A DNA stretch of 64,000 bases, taken from the NCBI RefSeq assembly GCF_011762095.1, contig NZ_JAASQO010000003.1, positions 62,001 to 126,000 of the forward strand, read 5' to 3'. The stretch comes from Parvibaculum indicum (GTDB lineage: Bacteria; Pseudomonadota; Alphaproteobacteria; Parvibaculales; Parvibaculaceae). Shown in pieces: positions 18,724 through 26,952 of the stretch; positions within the stretch are counted from its first letter, which is position 1, and the number at the start of each line of letters is the position of its first letter. The position numbers and the translations under genes are program-made. Under the pieces are notes generated by a model. It worked only from the letters and a program-made list of their open reading frames with translations. It was not told the origin of the DNA and searched no databases.

Positions 18724-19812
18724 ATGACCACAGCAAAGCTTGCCGAGCCGCTTTCCCTTGCGCATGGCCCCGCCTGGAAGAACCGCTTCATGCTGGCGCC
18801 GCTGACGAACCAGCAAAGCCATGCGGACGGGACGCTGTCGGAGGATGAATTCCGCTGGCTCACCATGCGCGCGGAAGGCGGCTTCGGCCTGACCATGACA
18901 TGCGCCGCCCATGTGCAGGCGCAGGGACAGGGCTTTCCCGGTCAGCTCGGCGTGTTCGGTGACGAGCATCTGGAAGGGCTGACGAAGCTTGCCGGAAAGA
19001 TCGCCGCGGACGGGTCGGTATCGTCCGTGCAGTTGCATCATGCGGGCATTCGTGCGGCGAAGGGTATCGTCTCCGACATTGTGGGCCCTTCCGAGGACGC
19101 CGATACCGGCGCCCGCGCCATGACGGGCGCGGAAGTCGAAGCGGCCCGCGATGCTTTTATCCGGGCCGCGCAGCGCGCCGAGAAGGCCGGTTTCGACGGT
19201 GTGGAAATTCACGGCGCGCATGGCTACCTGCTGGCGCAGTTCCTGTCCCCCGAACTCAACCGCCGTGACGACGAATATGGCGGGTCGCTGGAAAACCGCG
19301 CGCGCCTCGTCATGGAAGTGATCGATGGTATCCGCGCCGCCTGCCATCCGGACTTTCAGGTCGGATTGCGGCTGTCTCCCGAACGCTTCGGCCTGAAGCT
19401 CGCGGAAGTGCGCGACGTGGCCGCCGAAATCCTGCGGCAGGGAAAGATCGACTATCTCGACATGTCGCTCTGGGATGTCTTCAAGGAACCGGTCGAGGAG
19501 GCTTTCCAGGGCCGCTCGCTGATGAGCTATTTCACCGAGCTGCCGCGCGGGGATGTCCGCCTCGGCGCGGCGGGCAAGATCATGAGCGCGACCGATGCCG
19601 TTCAGGTGATCGCAAACGGATGCGACTTCGCTGTGATCGGCCGGGCCGCGATCCTGCGCCACGACTTCCCGCGCCGTGTGCTGGCCGATCCCTCTTATGT
19701 GTCTCCGGCCCTGCCCGTTACCGCCGGGCATTTGCGCGATGAAGGGCTGGGCGAGGTCTTCATTGCCTATATGAGCGGCTGGAAGGGTTTCGTGGCGGAA
19801 GAGGGCGCCTGA
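18724..19812 (+). CDS. Old Yellow Enzyme-family NADH:flavin oxidoreductase
   Basis: A 362-residue TIM-barrel FMN enzyme. APLTNQQSHADG corresponds to the N-terminal OYE region, VQLHHAGIRA holds the substrate-binding histidine pair region, and HGAHGYLLAQFLSPELNRR followed by DDEYGGSLENRARL is the family signature. Late segments GKIMSATDAVQVIANG and FAVIGRAAILRHDFP bind the FMN phosphate. It probably reduces an activated alkene or a similar xenobiotic. The ATG at 18724 follows GAGACCGCC rather weakly, but it begins the conserved sequence; the open frame to 18601 is not conserved-looking. Divergent from the P450 gene across 272 bases. Confidence 0.88.
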   Translation: MTTAKLAEPLSLAHGPAWKNRFMLAPLTNQQSHADGTLSEDEFRWLTMRAEGGFGLTMTCAAHVQAQGQGFPGQLGVFGDEHLEGLTKLAGKIAADGSVSSVQLHHAGIRAAKGIVSDIVGPSEDADTGARAMTGAEVEAARDAFIRAAQRAEKAGFDGVEIHGAHGYLLAQFLSPELNRRDDEYGGSLENRARLVMEVIDGIRAACHPDFQVGLRLSPERFGLKLAEVRDVAAEILRQGKIDYLDMSLWDVFKEPVEEAFQGRSLMSYFTELPRGDVRLGAAGKIMSATDAVQVIANGCDFAVIGRAAILRHDFPRRVLADPSYVSPALPVTAGHLRDEGLGEVFIAYMSGWKGFVAEEGA

Positions 19813-19969
19813 TCGTCCCGTTCCGCCGGCTGCCCGGAAAATGCGCCTGCACATGAAATGAGCGGACCGCCGCGCAACCCGCTTGTGTGCTGTGCAACAT
19901 AAGGGGCGGGACCCCTCCGAAATACCCGCCTGAGGCCGAAAACTCCCGGCATTCTCCCATTCCGCCGCT

Positions 19970-19985
19970 TGGCACGGGGCTTGCT
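19970..19985 (+). promoter_or_regulatory. sigma-54 (RpoN) promoter of the ABC importer operon
   Basis: TGGCACGGGGCTTGCT matches the sigma-54 consensus TGGCAC-N5-TTGCW in every fixed base, with GG at 19971-19972 and GC at 19983-19984 exactly 10 bases apart. Transcription should start near 19996, 46 bases before the binding-protein ATG. It implies activation by NtrC or another enhancer-binding protein, fitting nitrogen scavenging. Confidence 0.85.
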
Positions 19986-19988
19986 CCT

Positions 19989-20018
19989 AGTATTACGCAT
20001 TTTGCATTTCGTAATACT
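19989..20018. promoter_or_regulatory. NikR-type operator over the sigma-54 start site
   Basis: AGTATTACG and CGTAATACT form a perfect 9-base inverted repeat with a 12-base spacer. Read as GTATTA-N16-TAATAC it has exactly the half-site spacing of the E. coli NikR operator GTATGA-N16-TCATAC. It overlaps the predicted start (about 19996) of the sigma-54 promoter, a position suited to repression. A NikR-like gene lies at the end of the same gene series (25210-25695). It could instead be an mRNA hairpin. Confidence 0.65.
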
Positions 20019-20041
20019 GACCAACCTCGGGAGTTAATGTG

Positions 20042-21031
20042 ATGGGTCTCAGGAGAAGTCTTGGAATGGCGTTGGGCCTGGCCATGTCGGCAATCATGCT
20101 GGCCGCGCCCGCCCGCGCCGAAGCCCCGCTTAAAATCGGTTACAGCGACTGGCCCGGCTGGGTGGCCTGGCAGGTCGCCATCGACAAGGGCTGGCTCAAG
20201 GAAGCCGGTGTCGCCGCGGATTTCCAGTGGTTCGACTATGTGGCGTCCATGGATGCCTTCGCCGCGGGCAAGCTCGACGCGGTGAGCGTCACCAATGGCG
20301 ATGCGCTCGTCATGGGCGGCAGCGGCACCAAGAGCATCATGATCCTGGTGAACGACTACTCCAACGGCAATGACATGATCATCGCCAAGCCGGGCATCAA
20401 AAGCCTCGCGGAACTGAAGGGCAAGAAGATCGGCGTCGAGATGGGCTTCGTGGACCATCTTCTGCTGCTGAACGGCCTGGAGAAGGCCGACATGACGGAA
20501 TCCGATGTCGAACTCGTCAATGTCGCCACCAACAACACGCCCCAGGTGCTGGCCTCCGGCGATGTCGATGCGGTCGGCGCCTGGCAGCCGAGTTCCGGTC
20601 AGGCGATGAAGCTGGTTCCGGGCGCTCGCCCCATCTACACCTCGGCGGATGAGCCCGGCCTCATCTACGACACGCTGACTGTGACGCCGACGAGCCTTGC
20701 GAACCGCCGCGACGAATATGTGAAGCTCATCAAGGTCTGGGACAAGGTCGTGAAATATATCAACGACCCCGAAACCCAGCCCGACGCGCTGAAGATCATG
20801 TCCGCTCGCGTGGGCCTGACGCCGGCGCAGTACAAGCCGCTTCTCAACGGCACGAAGCTCCTCACCCTCGAAGAAAGCTCCAAGTTCCTGGAGAAGGGCG
20901 ACGGCTTTTCCTCTCTCTACGGATCGTCCCAGATCTCCGACGACTTCAACGTGAAGTACAAGGTCTATGCCGATCCCCAGGACGTCGACAGCTATATCGA
21001 TCCGTCTCTCGAGGCGGATGCCCTGAAGTAA
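20042..21031 (+). CDS. ABC transporter substrate-binding protein, urea-carboxylase/guanidine region type
   Basis: A periplasmic binding protein of 329 residues with a signal peptide ([20 protein letters not shown], cleaved after ARA near residue 27). It has the NMT1/TauA-like fold: [74 protein letters not shown]. This family accompanies urea carboxylase-like operons and was named a putative urea ABC binding protein; given the guanidine-I riboswitch downstream, guanidine or a guanidino compound is the better guess. It lies behind a sigma-54 promoter. Start is the first ATG (20042 in frame); the second Met codon is immediately next. Confidence 0.88.
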   Translation: MGLRRSLGMALGLAMSAIMLAAPARAEAPLKIGYSDWPGWVAWQVAIDKGWLKEAGVAADFQWFDYVASMDAFAAGKLDAVSVTNGDALVMGGSGTKSIMILVNDYSNGNDMIIAKPGIKSLAELKGKKIGVEMGFVDHLLLLNGLEKADMTESDVELVNVATNNTPQVLASGDVDAVGAWQPSSGQAMKLVPGARPIYTSADEPGLIYDTLTVTPTSLANRRDEYVKLIKVWDKVVKYINDPETQPDALKIMSARVGLTPAQYKPLLNGTKLLTLEESSKFLEKGDGFSSLYGSSQISDDFNVKYKVYADPQDVDSYIDPSLEADALK

Positions 21032-21075
21032 GTCGCGTAAGCGTTGTAGCGTAAAGAGTAGCGCCCGGGGGTGCC

Positions 21076-22035
21076 ATGAGTCGGACAAACTGGTTCTCGG
21101 TTCAGACGGAACTGTCGTCGCAAGCAAAGACCGTTCTCGGCGTATTTTCCTTCATACTGCCGATCCTTGTCTGGAGTATCGTGAGCTATGTGCCCGTCGT
21201 GTGGCACCCCCTGGTGCAAATCACCGATCCCGGCAGCGTTTCCTACCTGCAGGTAGACATGCGGATGCCGCGCGGCCCCTTCGAGGACGCGGTGGCCGAG
21301 GCGCAAGCGGAAGGTCAGGCGCCGCCTGAGGGCTTCCCCGCCAACCCGGTCTATCTGCCCGCGCCGCATGAAGTGGCCGAGGCGCTCTATACCGCCTTCG
21401 TCACGCCGCCCCCGTCGAAAGACATGCCCTGGCTGCATCAGAGCCTGTGGCATTCGATCCAGGTCATCTTCTGGGGCTTCTTTCTCTCCTCGGCCATCGG
21501 TGTGCCGCTGGGCGTGCTTTGCGGGGCCTATGCGCCCATCTCGCGCCTCACCGAGCCTTTCGTGGAATTCTTCCGCTATCTTCCCGCGCCGGCCTTCGGT
21601 GCGCTCGCCGTCGCCATTCTGGGGATCTATGACGGCCCGAAGATCGCGATCATCTTCATCGGCACCTTTTTCCAGCAGGTGCTCATCATCGCCAACACGA
21701 CGCGCAAGCTCGATGGCGCGCTCGCCGAAGCGGCGCTGACGCTGGGCGCGGGCAATCTCCAGCTTCTGACGCGCGTTGTGGTGCCGGGCGTCCTGCCCGA
21801 TCTTTATCGCGACCTGCGCATCCTGCTGGGCTGGGCCTGGACCTATCTGATCGTGGCCGAGCTGATCGGCACGACCAGCGGCATCACATGGTTCATCACC
21901 CAGCAGGCGCGTTACCAGCACTTCGAGAACGTATACGCGGCCATCATCATCATCGGCATCATCGGCCTCGGGACCGATCTCGTTCTGGGGATGCTGGCCA
22001 GGCGCTTCTTCCCCTGGGACCGCAACGGAAAATAG
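21076..22035 (+). CDS. ABC transporter permease, guanidine/urea-type importer
   Basis: A 319-residue inner-membrane permease of the BPD_transp_1/SsuC-TauC type with about six helices. A long periplasmic insert (about residues 45-105, rich in Pro, Ala, Glu) separates the first helix from the second, as in permeases found beside urea carboxylase. The EAA loop is ALAEAALTLGAGNLQLLTRVV with the following VPGVLPDLYRDLRILLG. It lies 44 bases after the binding protein and 12 bases before the ATPase, so the three form one importer. Confidence 0.92.
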   Translation: MSRTNWFSVQTELSSQAKTVLGVFSFILPILVWSIVSYVPVVWHPLVQITDPGSVSYLQVDMRMPRGPFEDAVAEAQAEGQAPPEGFPANPVYLPAPHEVAEALYTAFVTPPPSKDMPWLHQSLWHSIQVIFWGFFLSSAIGVPLGVLCGAYAPISRLTEPFVEFFRYLPAPAFGALAVAILGIYDGPKIAIIFIGTFFQQVLIIANTTRKLDGALAEAALTLGAGNLQLLTRVVVPGVLPDLYRDLRILLGWAWTYLIVAELIGTTSGITWFITQQARYQHFENVYAAIIIIGIIGLGTDLVLGMLARRFFPWDRNGK

Positions 22036-22047
22036 AGCGAGGCAACC

Positions 22048-22968
22048 ATGAACCCGGAAAAGGCATTACCGTCCTATCTCGACCAGTCCGACGCGGTGCG
22101 CGAGCGCTTCGAGCGGCTGAAGGAGCGCCCGAAAATTCTCGAAGTGAAAGGCCTCGACAAGGTTTTCGAGACGCCGAAGGGCGAGACGGTGGCGCTGAAG
22201 GACATTCACTTCGACACCCATCGCCGCGAATTTCTGTGCGTTGTCGGTCCGTCCGGCTGCGGCAAGTCCACGCTCATCCGCATTCTGGCCGGGCTGGATG
22301 CGCAGACCGGCGGCGAAGTGCTGCTGGAAGGAAAGCCGGTGCGCGGGCCGGGCAAGGATCGCGGCATGGTGTTCCAGGGCTATACGCTCTTTCCCTGGCT
22401 GTCGGTGAAGCGCAACGTCATGTTCGGTCTCACAGTGAACGGCATGGGGTTCCAGGAGGCCGAGCGCCAGGCACTGCAATGGCTGGCGCTGATCGGCCTG
22501 GAAAAATTCGCCGACGCCTATCCGCATCAATTGTCGGGCGGCATGAAACAGCGCGTCGCTATTGCGCGCGCGCTCGCCAACCAGCCGCGCATTCTGCTGA
22601 TGGACGAACCTTTCGGCGCGCTGGATGCGCAGACCCGCGCCAGGATGCAGGCGCATCTGCTGGAAATCTGGCGCAAAATCGACATCACCATCGTCTTCAT
22701 CACCCATGATCTCGACGAAGCGATCTATCTCGCCGACCGCGTATTGGTGCTGAAGGCGCATCCGGGCGAGGTGCAGGAGCTGATCGAGGTGCCGGTGCCG
22801 CATCCGCGCAAGATGGAGCAGTTCATCTCCGACGAATTCCTCGCCACCAAGGCGCGTCTCGAAGAGCTGATCTATGCCCATGAGGAAAAGGAAGAGGGCG
22901 AGAGCGAGGAAGAATACGACTATCCCGATATGCCGCGTCTCGTCGAAGTCGACGACAGTGTGGATTGA
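22048..22968 (+). CDS. ABC transporter ATPase of the guanidine/urea-type importer
   Basis: A 306-residue ATPase with Walker [16 protein letters not shown]-loop [18 protein letters not shown], signature [15 protein letters not shown], Walker [13 protein letters not shown] and switch His in [12 protein letters not shown]. These features place it in the SsuB/TauB nitrate/sulfonate/taurine importer branch. It carries an N-terminal extension of about 30 residues and an acidic C-terminal tail ([13 protein letters not shown]). The amidohydrolase gene begins 6 bases after the stop. Confidence 0.93.
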   Translation: MNPEKALPSYLDQSDAVRERFERLKERPKILEVKGLDKVFETPKGETVALKDIHFDTHRREFLCVVGPSGCGKSTLIRILAGLDAQTGGEVLLEGKPVRGPGKDRGMVFQGYTLFPWLSVKRNVMFGLTVNGMGFQEAERQALQWLALIGLEKFADAYPHQLSGGMKQRVAIARALANQPRILLMDEPFGALDAQTRARMQAHLLEIWRKIDITIVFITHDLDEAIYLADRVLVLKAHPGEVQELIEVPVPHPRKMEQFISDEFLATKARLEELIYAHEEKEEGESEEEYDYPDMPRLVEVDDSVD

Positions 22969-22973
22969 CCGCC

Positions 22974-23735
22974 ATGCAATGGGCTGAGCGCACATGGGAA
23001 GAACTGCCCGGCGATCTGGAGGCCGCAGCCAACGCGGCCATCCTGCCGGTCGGCGCGACCGAGCAGCACGGACCGCAGATGGGCTGCGGCATGGATGCGG
23101 TGCTCGCCGACAAGCTCTGCCATGCCGTGTCGGAGCGCACCGGCATCCCCATGCTGCCCACCATGTTCTATGGCTGCTCCATCGGCCACAGCAGGCGCTG
23201 GCCCGGCACGATTGCGCTGCAGCCGATCACTCTCATCACGCTCGTCAAGGAGATCGGCGACTGGGCTTACCATTCCGGCGTGCGCCGTCTCTTCATCGTA
23301 AACACGCATGTGACCAATGCCGCGCCGCTTCGATGCGCGCTGGAAATGCTGCGCGCCGAGCATGACGACATGATGGTCTCGCTCGTCAATTCTGCCACGG
23401 TGAGCGCGCGCGTGCGCGAGTTCCATTTCGCCGATGGCGGTGACTGGCATGCCAATGATGCCGAGACATCGCTCATGCTGGCGACCGCGCCGGAGATGGT
23501 GCGGCCGGAAAAGCTCGATGCTTCGGACGATCCCGACCGGACCGACGGGCTCGTCTTCTCCCATCCCGTGAACCGCACCAGCCGCAACGGCGTGACCGGC
23601 GCGCCCTCGCGCGCCTCCGCCGAAAAGGGCGAAACATGGTTCGGCTGGATGGTCGAAGACCTCAGTGAATTCATGGAACGGGGCCTCAAGGAAGAGCCGC
23701 CTCTGCCCCACTCCTATTTCGAGCGGGGCGGCTGA
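22974..23735 (+). CDS. creatininase-family metal-dependent amidohydrolase
   Basis: A 253-residue protein of the creatininase/MftE family. The five metal ligands of the family appear kept: Glu and His in TEQHGP, Asp in GCGMDAV, His in VNTHVTN and Glu in NDAETS. The surrounding motifs depart from the textbook ones (EQHGPQM for EQHGPHL, VNTHVTN for NGHGGN), suggesting a different substrate from creatinine. It is tightly coupled to the importer ATPase (6 bases), so it probably acts on the imported compound or on a product such as a carbamoylated or guanidino intermediate. Start at ATG 22974; an upstream TTG at 22965 overlaps the previous stop. Confidence 0.82.
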   Translation: MQWAERTWEELPGDLEAAANAAILPVGATEQHGPQMGCGMDAVLADKLCHAVSERTGIPMLPTMFYGCSIGHSRRWPGTIALQPITLITLVKEIGDWAYHSGVRRLFIVNTHVTNAAPLRCALEMLRAEHDDMMVSLVNSATVSARVREFHFADGGDWHANDAETSLMLATAPEMVRPEKLDASDDPDRTDGLVFSHPVNRTSRNGVTGAPSRASAEKGETWFGWMVEDLSEFMERGLKEEPPLPHSYFERGG

Positions 23736-23837
23736 CGAAGCAATGCATGGCGAGTGACTGAATTCGATGTGCCGGCGCGAAAGCGCTCGGCGCAAAACGG
23801 GAACGCATGACCTGTCGCGAGAGAGAAAGGCACGGCA

Positions 23838-25199
23838 ATGATGACGGATGAAGAGATCACGACGATCCAGAAGGAACTGCGCGCCAAGGGCGTCAAATAC
23901 TGCATCGGCGCCTATGTGGACATTCACGGCGTGCCGAAAGGCAAGGTGGTGCCGATCGACCATCTGCATCACATGGCGCATGGCTCGGAACGCTATACGG
24001 GCTACGCGCTGGACGGTCTCGGACAGGCGCCGAACGATGATGAGATCACCTCGATTCCGGATCTCAGCCATATCGTCCAGCTTCCCTGGGAGCCCTCCGT
24101 TGCATGGATGCCCGCCGATAACGGGTTTCAGGGTGCCCCCTATCCGCTGAACACCCGCGTCGCGTTGAAGAACATGCTGGCGAAGGCGGCGGAAATGGGC
24201 TTCGGCTTCAATCTCGGTATCGAATGCGAAATCTTCGTCCTGAAGCAGAACGAGGACGGCTCGCTCTCCGTGCCCAATCCGAACGACAAGCTCAACAAGC
24301 CCTGTTACAGCGTCGAAGGGTTCATGGATCAGTTCACCTGGCTCGACAAGGTGGCGACCTGCATCAACGATCTGGGTTGGGATCTCTACTCCTTCGATCA
24401 TGAGGATGCGAACGGCCAGTACGAATTCGACTTCGCCTATGCCGATGCGCTCACCATGTGCGACCGGCTGGTCTTCTTCCGTTACATGGCCAAGGAGTTC
24501 GCCAAGCAGGAAGGCCTGCTTGCGACCATGATGCCCAAACCCTTCGCCGACAAGACGGGTAATGGCGCGCATTTCAACATGTCGCTCTACGACCTGAAGA
24601 CAGGCGGCAATGTCTTCGCTTGCGATCCGAAAGACGATCCGCGCGGGCTCGGCTTGACCGAGACCGGCTATCAGTTCATCGGCGGCATTCTGAAACACGG
24701 GCCTGCGCTCTGCGCCGCCTTCGCGCCGACGGTGAACAGCTACAAGCGTCTCGTGCGCCAGGGTGCGATGAGTTATTTCTCATGGGCGCCGGTCTTCAAC
24801 TCCTACGGCTCCAACAACCGGACGAACTCCGTCCGTGTGCCCGCCGGCGGAGGACGCTGCGAGTCGCGCAATGCAGACGGCGCGGTGAACCCCTATCTCG
24901 CCGCCACGCTGGCGCTCGCCGCCGGTCTTGAAGGCATCCGCGAAGGGATCGACCCGGGCGATCCGAACGAGGATAATCTCTACACGATTTCCGAGTCGGA
25001 GCGCGAAGCGCGCGGCATTCAGTTCCTGCCGCAGAACCTGCAGGAAGCGGTGGCCTGCTTCGCAGACGACCCGATTACAGAGGCGGCGCTGGGGACGGGG
25101 CTTCGCGACGAGTTCGTCAAATACAAGTCCGAGGAATGGCAGGCTTACCATCTCGCCGTCAGCGAGTGGGAAGTGGAACGCTACAGCCATCTTTTCTGA
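23838..25199 (+). CDS. type III (GlnT-like) glutamine synthetase family ligase
   Basis: A 453-residue GS-fold ligase. The beta-grasp part is at about 15-110 ([19 protein letters not shown]). The catalytic part has GIECEIFVL, the metal and glutamate segment [34 protein letters not shown] (HxN-type ATP site) and [22 protein letters not shown]. This is the pattern of GlnT/type III enzymes, which include ammonia-assimilating glutamine synthetases and gamma-glutamylamide ligases such as gamma-glutamylmethylamide synthetase. Within this locus it could capture released ammonia or glutamylate an amine product. AAAGG precedes the ATG. Confidence 0.88.
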   Translation: MMTDEEITTIQKELRAKGVKYCIGAYVDIHGVPKGKVVPIDHLHHMAHGSERYTGYALDGLGQAPNDDEITSIPDLSHIVQLPWEPSVAWMPADNGFQGAPYPLNTRVALKNMLAKAAEMGFGFNLGIECEIFVLKQNEDGSLSVPNPNDKLNKPCYSVEGFMDQFTWLDKVATCINDLGWDLYSFDHEDANGQYEFDFAYADALTMCDRLVFFRYMAKEFAKQEGLLATMMPKPFADKTGNGAHFNMSLYDLKTGGNVFACDPKDDPRGLGLTETGYQFIGGILKHGPALCAAFAPTVNSYKRLVRQGAMSYFSWAPVFNSYGSNNRTNSVRVPAGGGRCESRNADGAVNPYLAATLALAAGLEGIREGIDPGDPNEDNLYTISESEREARGIQFLPQNLQEAVACFADDPITEAALGTGLRDEFVKYKSEEWQAYHLAVSEWEVERYSHLF

Positions 25200-25209
25200 A
25201 GGGTGAAAA

Positions 25210-25695
25210 ATGTCCGGGAACGGCCCGAACAATGGGAATGGCACACGGACCCTCGACAGCAGGCCCGTAAGCCGCATCAGTATTTCCTTGCCGGAGGAAT
25301 TGCTGACCGAACTCGACCAGATGGTCGAGGATCGGGGGTTTCAAAGCCGGTCCCAGGCGATCAACGACATGCTCCACCAGTTTCTGGTGGAGCATAAGCG
25401 CGAGCGCGGCGACGAGGTGATGGTCGGCATCATCACCATCTATTACGACAACACGGCCAACGGCCTTCAGAAGCAGCTCGCGGACCTTCAGTACCGCTAT
25501 ATCGACGAATGCATCAGCTCCCTCCATGTCCATCTGGCGCATAACCAGACCATGGAGGTCGTGCTGGTGCAGGGGCCGGCCCGAAAGCTCCAGGCGATCG
25601 CCGACGAGATGGTCACCAAGCGCGGTGTCATCGCCGGCAAGATCCAGCTCATGGCCGCGGTCATTCCGCCGCTTCACCCCTTTAGCGGCGACTGA
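25210..25695 (+). CDS. NikR-like ribbon-helix-helix regulator lacking two nickel ligands
   Basis: A 161-residue regulator. The ribbon-helix-helix domain (about 22-60: SRISISLPEELLTELDQMVE then FQSRSQAINDMLHQFL) and the ACT-like NikR C-terminal domain (about 70-155) are clear. Aligned to E. coli NikR, LHVHL keeps His87 and His89 (here His106 and His108), but His76 is Tyr95 and Cys95 is Thr114. High-affinity square-planar nickel binding is therefore unlikely. A 20-residue Asn/Gly-rich N-terminal extension is present. It lies 10 bases after the GS gene; a NikR-spaced operator is found at 19989-20018, so it probably controls the whole upstream operon. Confidence 0.88.
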   Translation: MSGNGPNNGNGTRTLDSRPVSRISISLPEELLTELDQMVEDRGFQSRSQAINDMLHQFLVEHKRERGDEVMVGIITIYYDNTANGLQKQLADLQYRYIDECISSLHVHLAHNQTMEVVLVQGPARKLQAIADEMVTKRGVIAGKIQLMAAVIPPLHPFSGD

Positions 25696-25785
25696 TTGGA
25701 GACCGAAGCGGCAAGCTGACTAAACTTTAGGCAAAAGAGCAGATATTGAGCGTGGCCCGGCGCTGCTGAATCGGGCAAGCCAAGG

Positions 25786-25812
25786 CTTATGCCCCTTTAT
25801 CCATGGCATAAG
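25786..25812. repeat. inverted repeat overlapping the -24 element
   Basis: CTTATGCC (25786-25793) and GGCATAAG (25805-25812) are perfect 8-base arms with an 11-base spacer. The right arm contains the -24 GG of the sigma-54 promoter. It may be a regulator site that competes with sigma-54 polymerase, or simply a hairpin ending the upstream transcript. Confidence 0.5.
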
Positions 25813-25819
25813 GTTTGCG
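25804..25819 (+). promoter_or_regulatory. sigma-54 (RpoN) promoter of the guanidine degradation operon
   Basis: TGGCATAAGGTTTGCG has GG at 25805-25806 and GC at 25817-25818 with the obligatory 10-base spacing; one base differs from TGGCAC-N5-TTGCW in the -24 box. The start site would fall near 25830, only about 10 bases before the first conserved guanidine-I riboswitch segment, so the aptamer sits at the very 5' end of the mRNA. Confidence 0.8.
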
Positions 25820-25837
25820 ATAAAGAGAACAGGCAGT

Positions 25838-25952
25838 GGCTAGGGTTCCGGCCGCAATCGGTTTCACGATCGGTGCGGCGACTGGTCCGAGAGCTACACC
25901 CTGACCGGTCAACAGCGGTCAGGTACACGGCGGGACAAAAGCCCGGGAGACG
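25838..25952 (+). ncRNA. guanidine-I (ykkC) riboswitch
   Basis: The conserved ykkC segments occur in order: CTAGGGTTCCG (25840-25850), GGTCCGAGAGCTAC (25884-25897), a variable hairpin with arms CTGACCG/CGGTCAG (25901-25923), and ACACGG with CGGGACAAAAGCCCGGGAGA (25925-25950). These are the hallmark guanidine-binding core sequences. The element precedes carboxyguanidine deiminase and guanidine carboxylase genes, a known context, and should switch them on when guanidine is present. It is distinct from ykkC subtype 2 variants mainly by its gene context; a ppGpp or PRPP variant is unlikely here. Confidence 0.95.
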
Positions 25953-26115
25953 GATGCGATGCGAGGATTGGCATTGCAGGCCGCCGTGTATAGCCGATCC
26001 TCCAGACTTCATGCGGCGGCACCATCGCCGGCAGGACGACCTGCTGGCGACCTCTTCCGGCCTTGCCGGAAAATTGCCCGGACGGCCGGGCGCCGGTTCA
26101 CATGCCGGCATGGTG
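25953..26115 (+). promoter_or_regulatory. riboswitch expression platform (leader) with competing hairpins
   Basis: Between aptamer and ATG the leader holds several inverted repeats: GAGGAT/ATCCTC (25963-25968 with 25997-26002), GCCGCCG/CGGCGGC (25980-25986 with 26014-26020), TTCCGG-N5-CCGGAA (26055-26071) and GCCCGG-N4-CCGGGC (26076-26091). The last right arm is also complementary to GCCCGG at 25941-25946 inside the aptamer, so ligand binding could decide which pair forms. No run of T follows, so control is more likely translational or Rho-based than by an intrinsic terminator. Together with the two preceding elements this accounts for the 435 gene-free bases. Confidence 0.45.
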
Positions 26116-26130
26116 TAAGGAGATGGAGAG

Positions 26131-26937
26131 ATGGCACAAAGTGCTGACGACGCCCGCGCCGACGAAAAGGCGCGCTACGACGCACTCTTCGCGCAAGGCC
26201 GTGCGAAACGCCGGGACATCAGCGAAGCGCCGGGCAATCCCCGCGACATTCCCGAAAACGACGTTCTTTGGCACGAGACGCTGCCGGGCAGCTGGGGCTG
26301 GTCGCGCCGCGTTCCGCGCGGGCAGTCCCTGCGCATCGCGGCGACGGGTCCGAATTCGGGCGTTTCGGTCTTGCTCTACAACGCCGCGGACCCGACCGAG
26401 CGTTTCAACGCGGGCGACACGGTGAAGATCCAGTGGAGCGCGGCGCTGCAGCGCGGGCGTGTGCTCTTTTCCGATATGGGCCGCGTACTCGCTTCCATTA
26501 CCGACGACACCTTCGGCCACAATGATGCGCTGGCAGGCGGCTCCACGCCGCTCAGCAATGAGCAGAAATATGGCGACGCCACGCTGCGCTCCTCGCGCGG
26601 CAATTTCATTCTGCTCGCCGCCAAGCACGGCCTCAGCAAGGCCGATGTGCCGCCCTGCCTGACGCTCTTCGCCCCCGTCGCGGTCGATGCGGAAGGCCGT
26701 TTCGTCTGGGAAGGCGAGGGTGCGTCCGCTGGCGACTATGTGGATCTGCGCGCGGAGATGGATCTGCTGGTCTTCGTCTCCAATTGCCCGCATCCGCTGG
26801 CGCCCGGTGACTACAACCCCTCCCCTGTCGACCTCACGGTCTGGCAATCGCCGCCACCCGCCGCGGACGATTTCTGCCGCACGGCGACCGAGGAAGCCGT
26901 TCGCGGCTTCGAAAACACAGACCCCCTGTTCCGTTGA
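26131..26937 (+). CDS. cgdA: carboxyguanidine deiminase subunit (UAAP1-type DUF1989)
   Basis: A 268-residue DUF1989 protein, the longer of the pair once called urea amidolyase-associated proteins and now known as carboxyguanidine deiminase, which converts carboxyguanidine to allophanate and ammonia. Typical segments are LPGSWGWSRRVPRGQSLRI, VSVLLYNAADPTERFN, GDYVDLRAEMDLLVFVSNCP and the DYNPSP end. Compared with the second subunit it lacks two cysteines: Ser138 and Ser155 stand where the partner has Cys104 and Cys123. It may therefore be the non-catalytic partner. AAGGAGATGGAGAG precedes the ATG; it is the first gene after the riboswitch. The A/B naming could be the other way round. Confidence 0.88.
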   Translation: MAQSADDARADEKARYDALFAQGRAKRRDISEAPGNPRDIPENDVLWHETLPGSWGWSRRVPRGQSLRIAATGPNSGVSVLLYNAADPTERFNAGDTVKIQWSAALQRGRVLFSDMGRVLASITDDTFGHNDALAGGSTPLSNEQKYGDATLRSSRGNFILLAAKHGLSKADVPPCLTLFAPVAVDAEGRFVWEGEGASAGDYVDLRAEMDLLVFVSNCPHPLAPGDYNPSPVDLTVWQSPPPAADDFCRTATEEAVRGFENTDPLFR

Positions 26938-26952
26938 GGCGAGGATAAACCC

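Noticed and set aside
25210-25695. Calling the regulator a true nickel sensor NikR
   Set aside because: Two of four nickel ligands are replaced and no nickel transporter, urease or hydrogenase gene is near.
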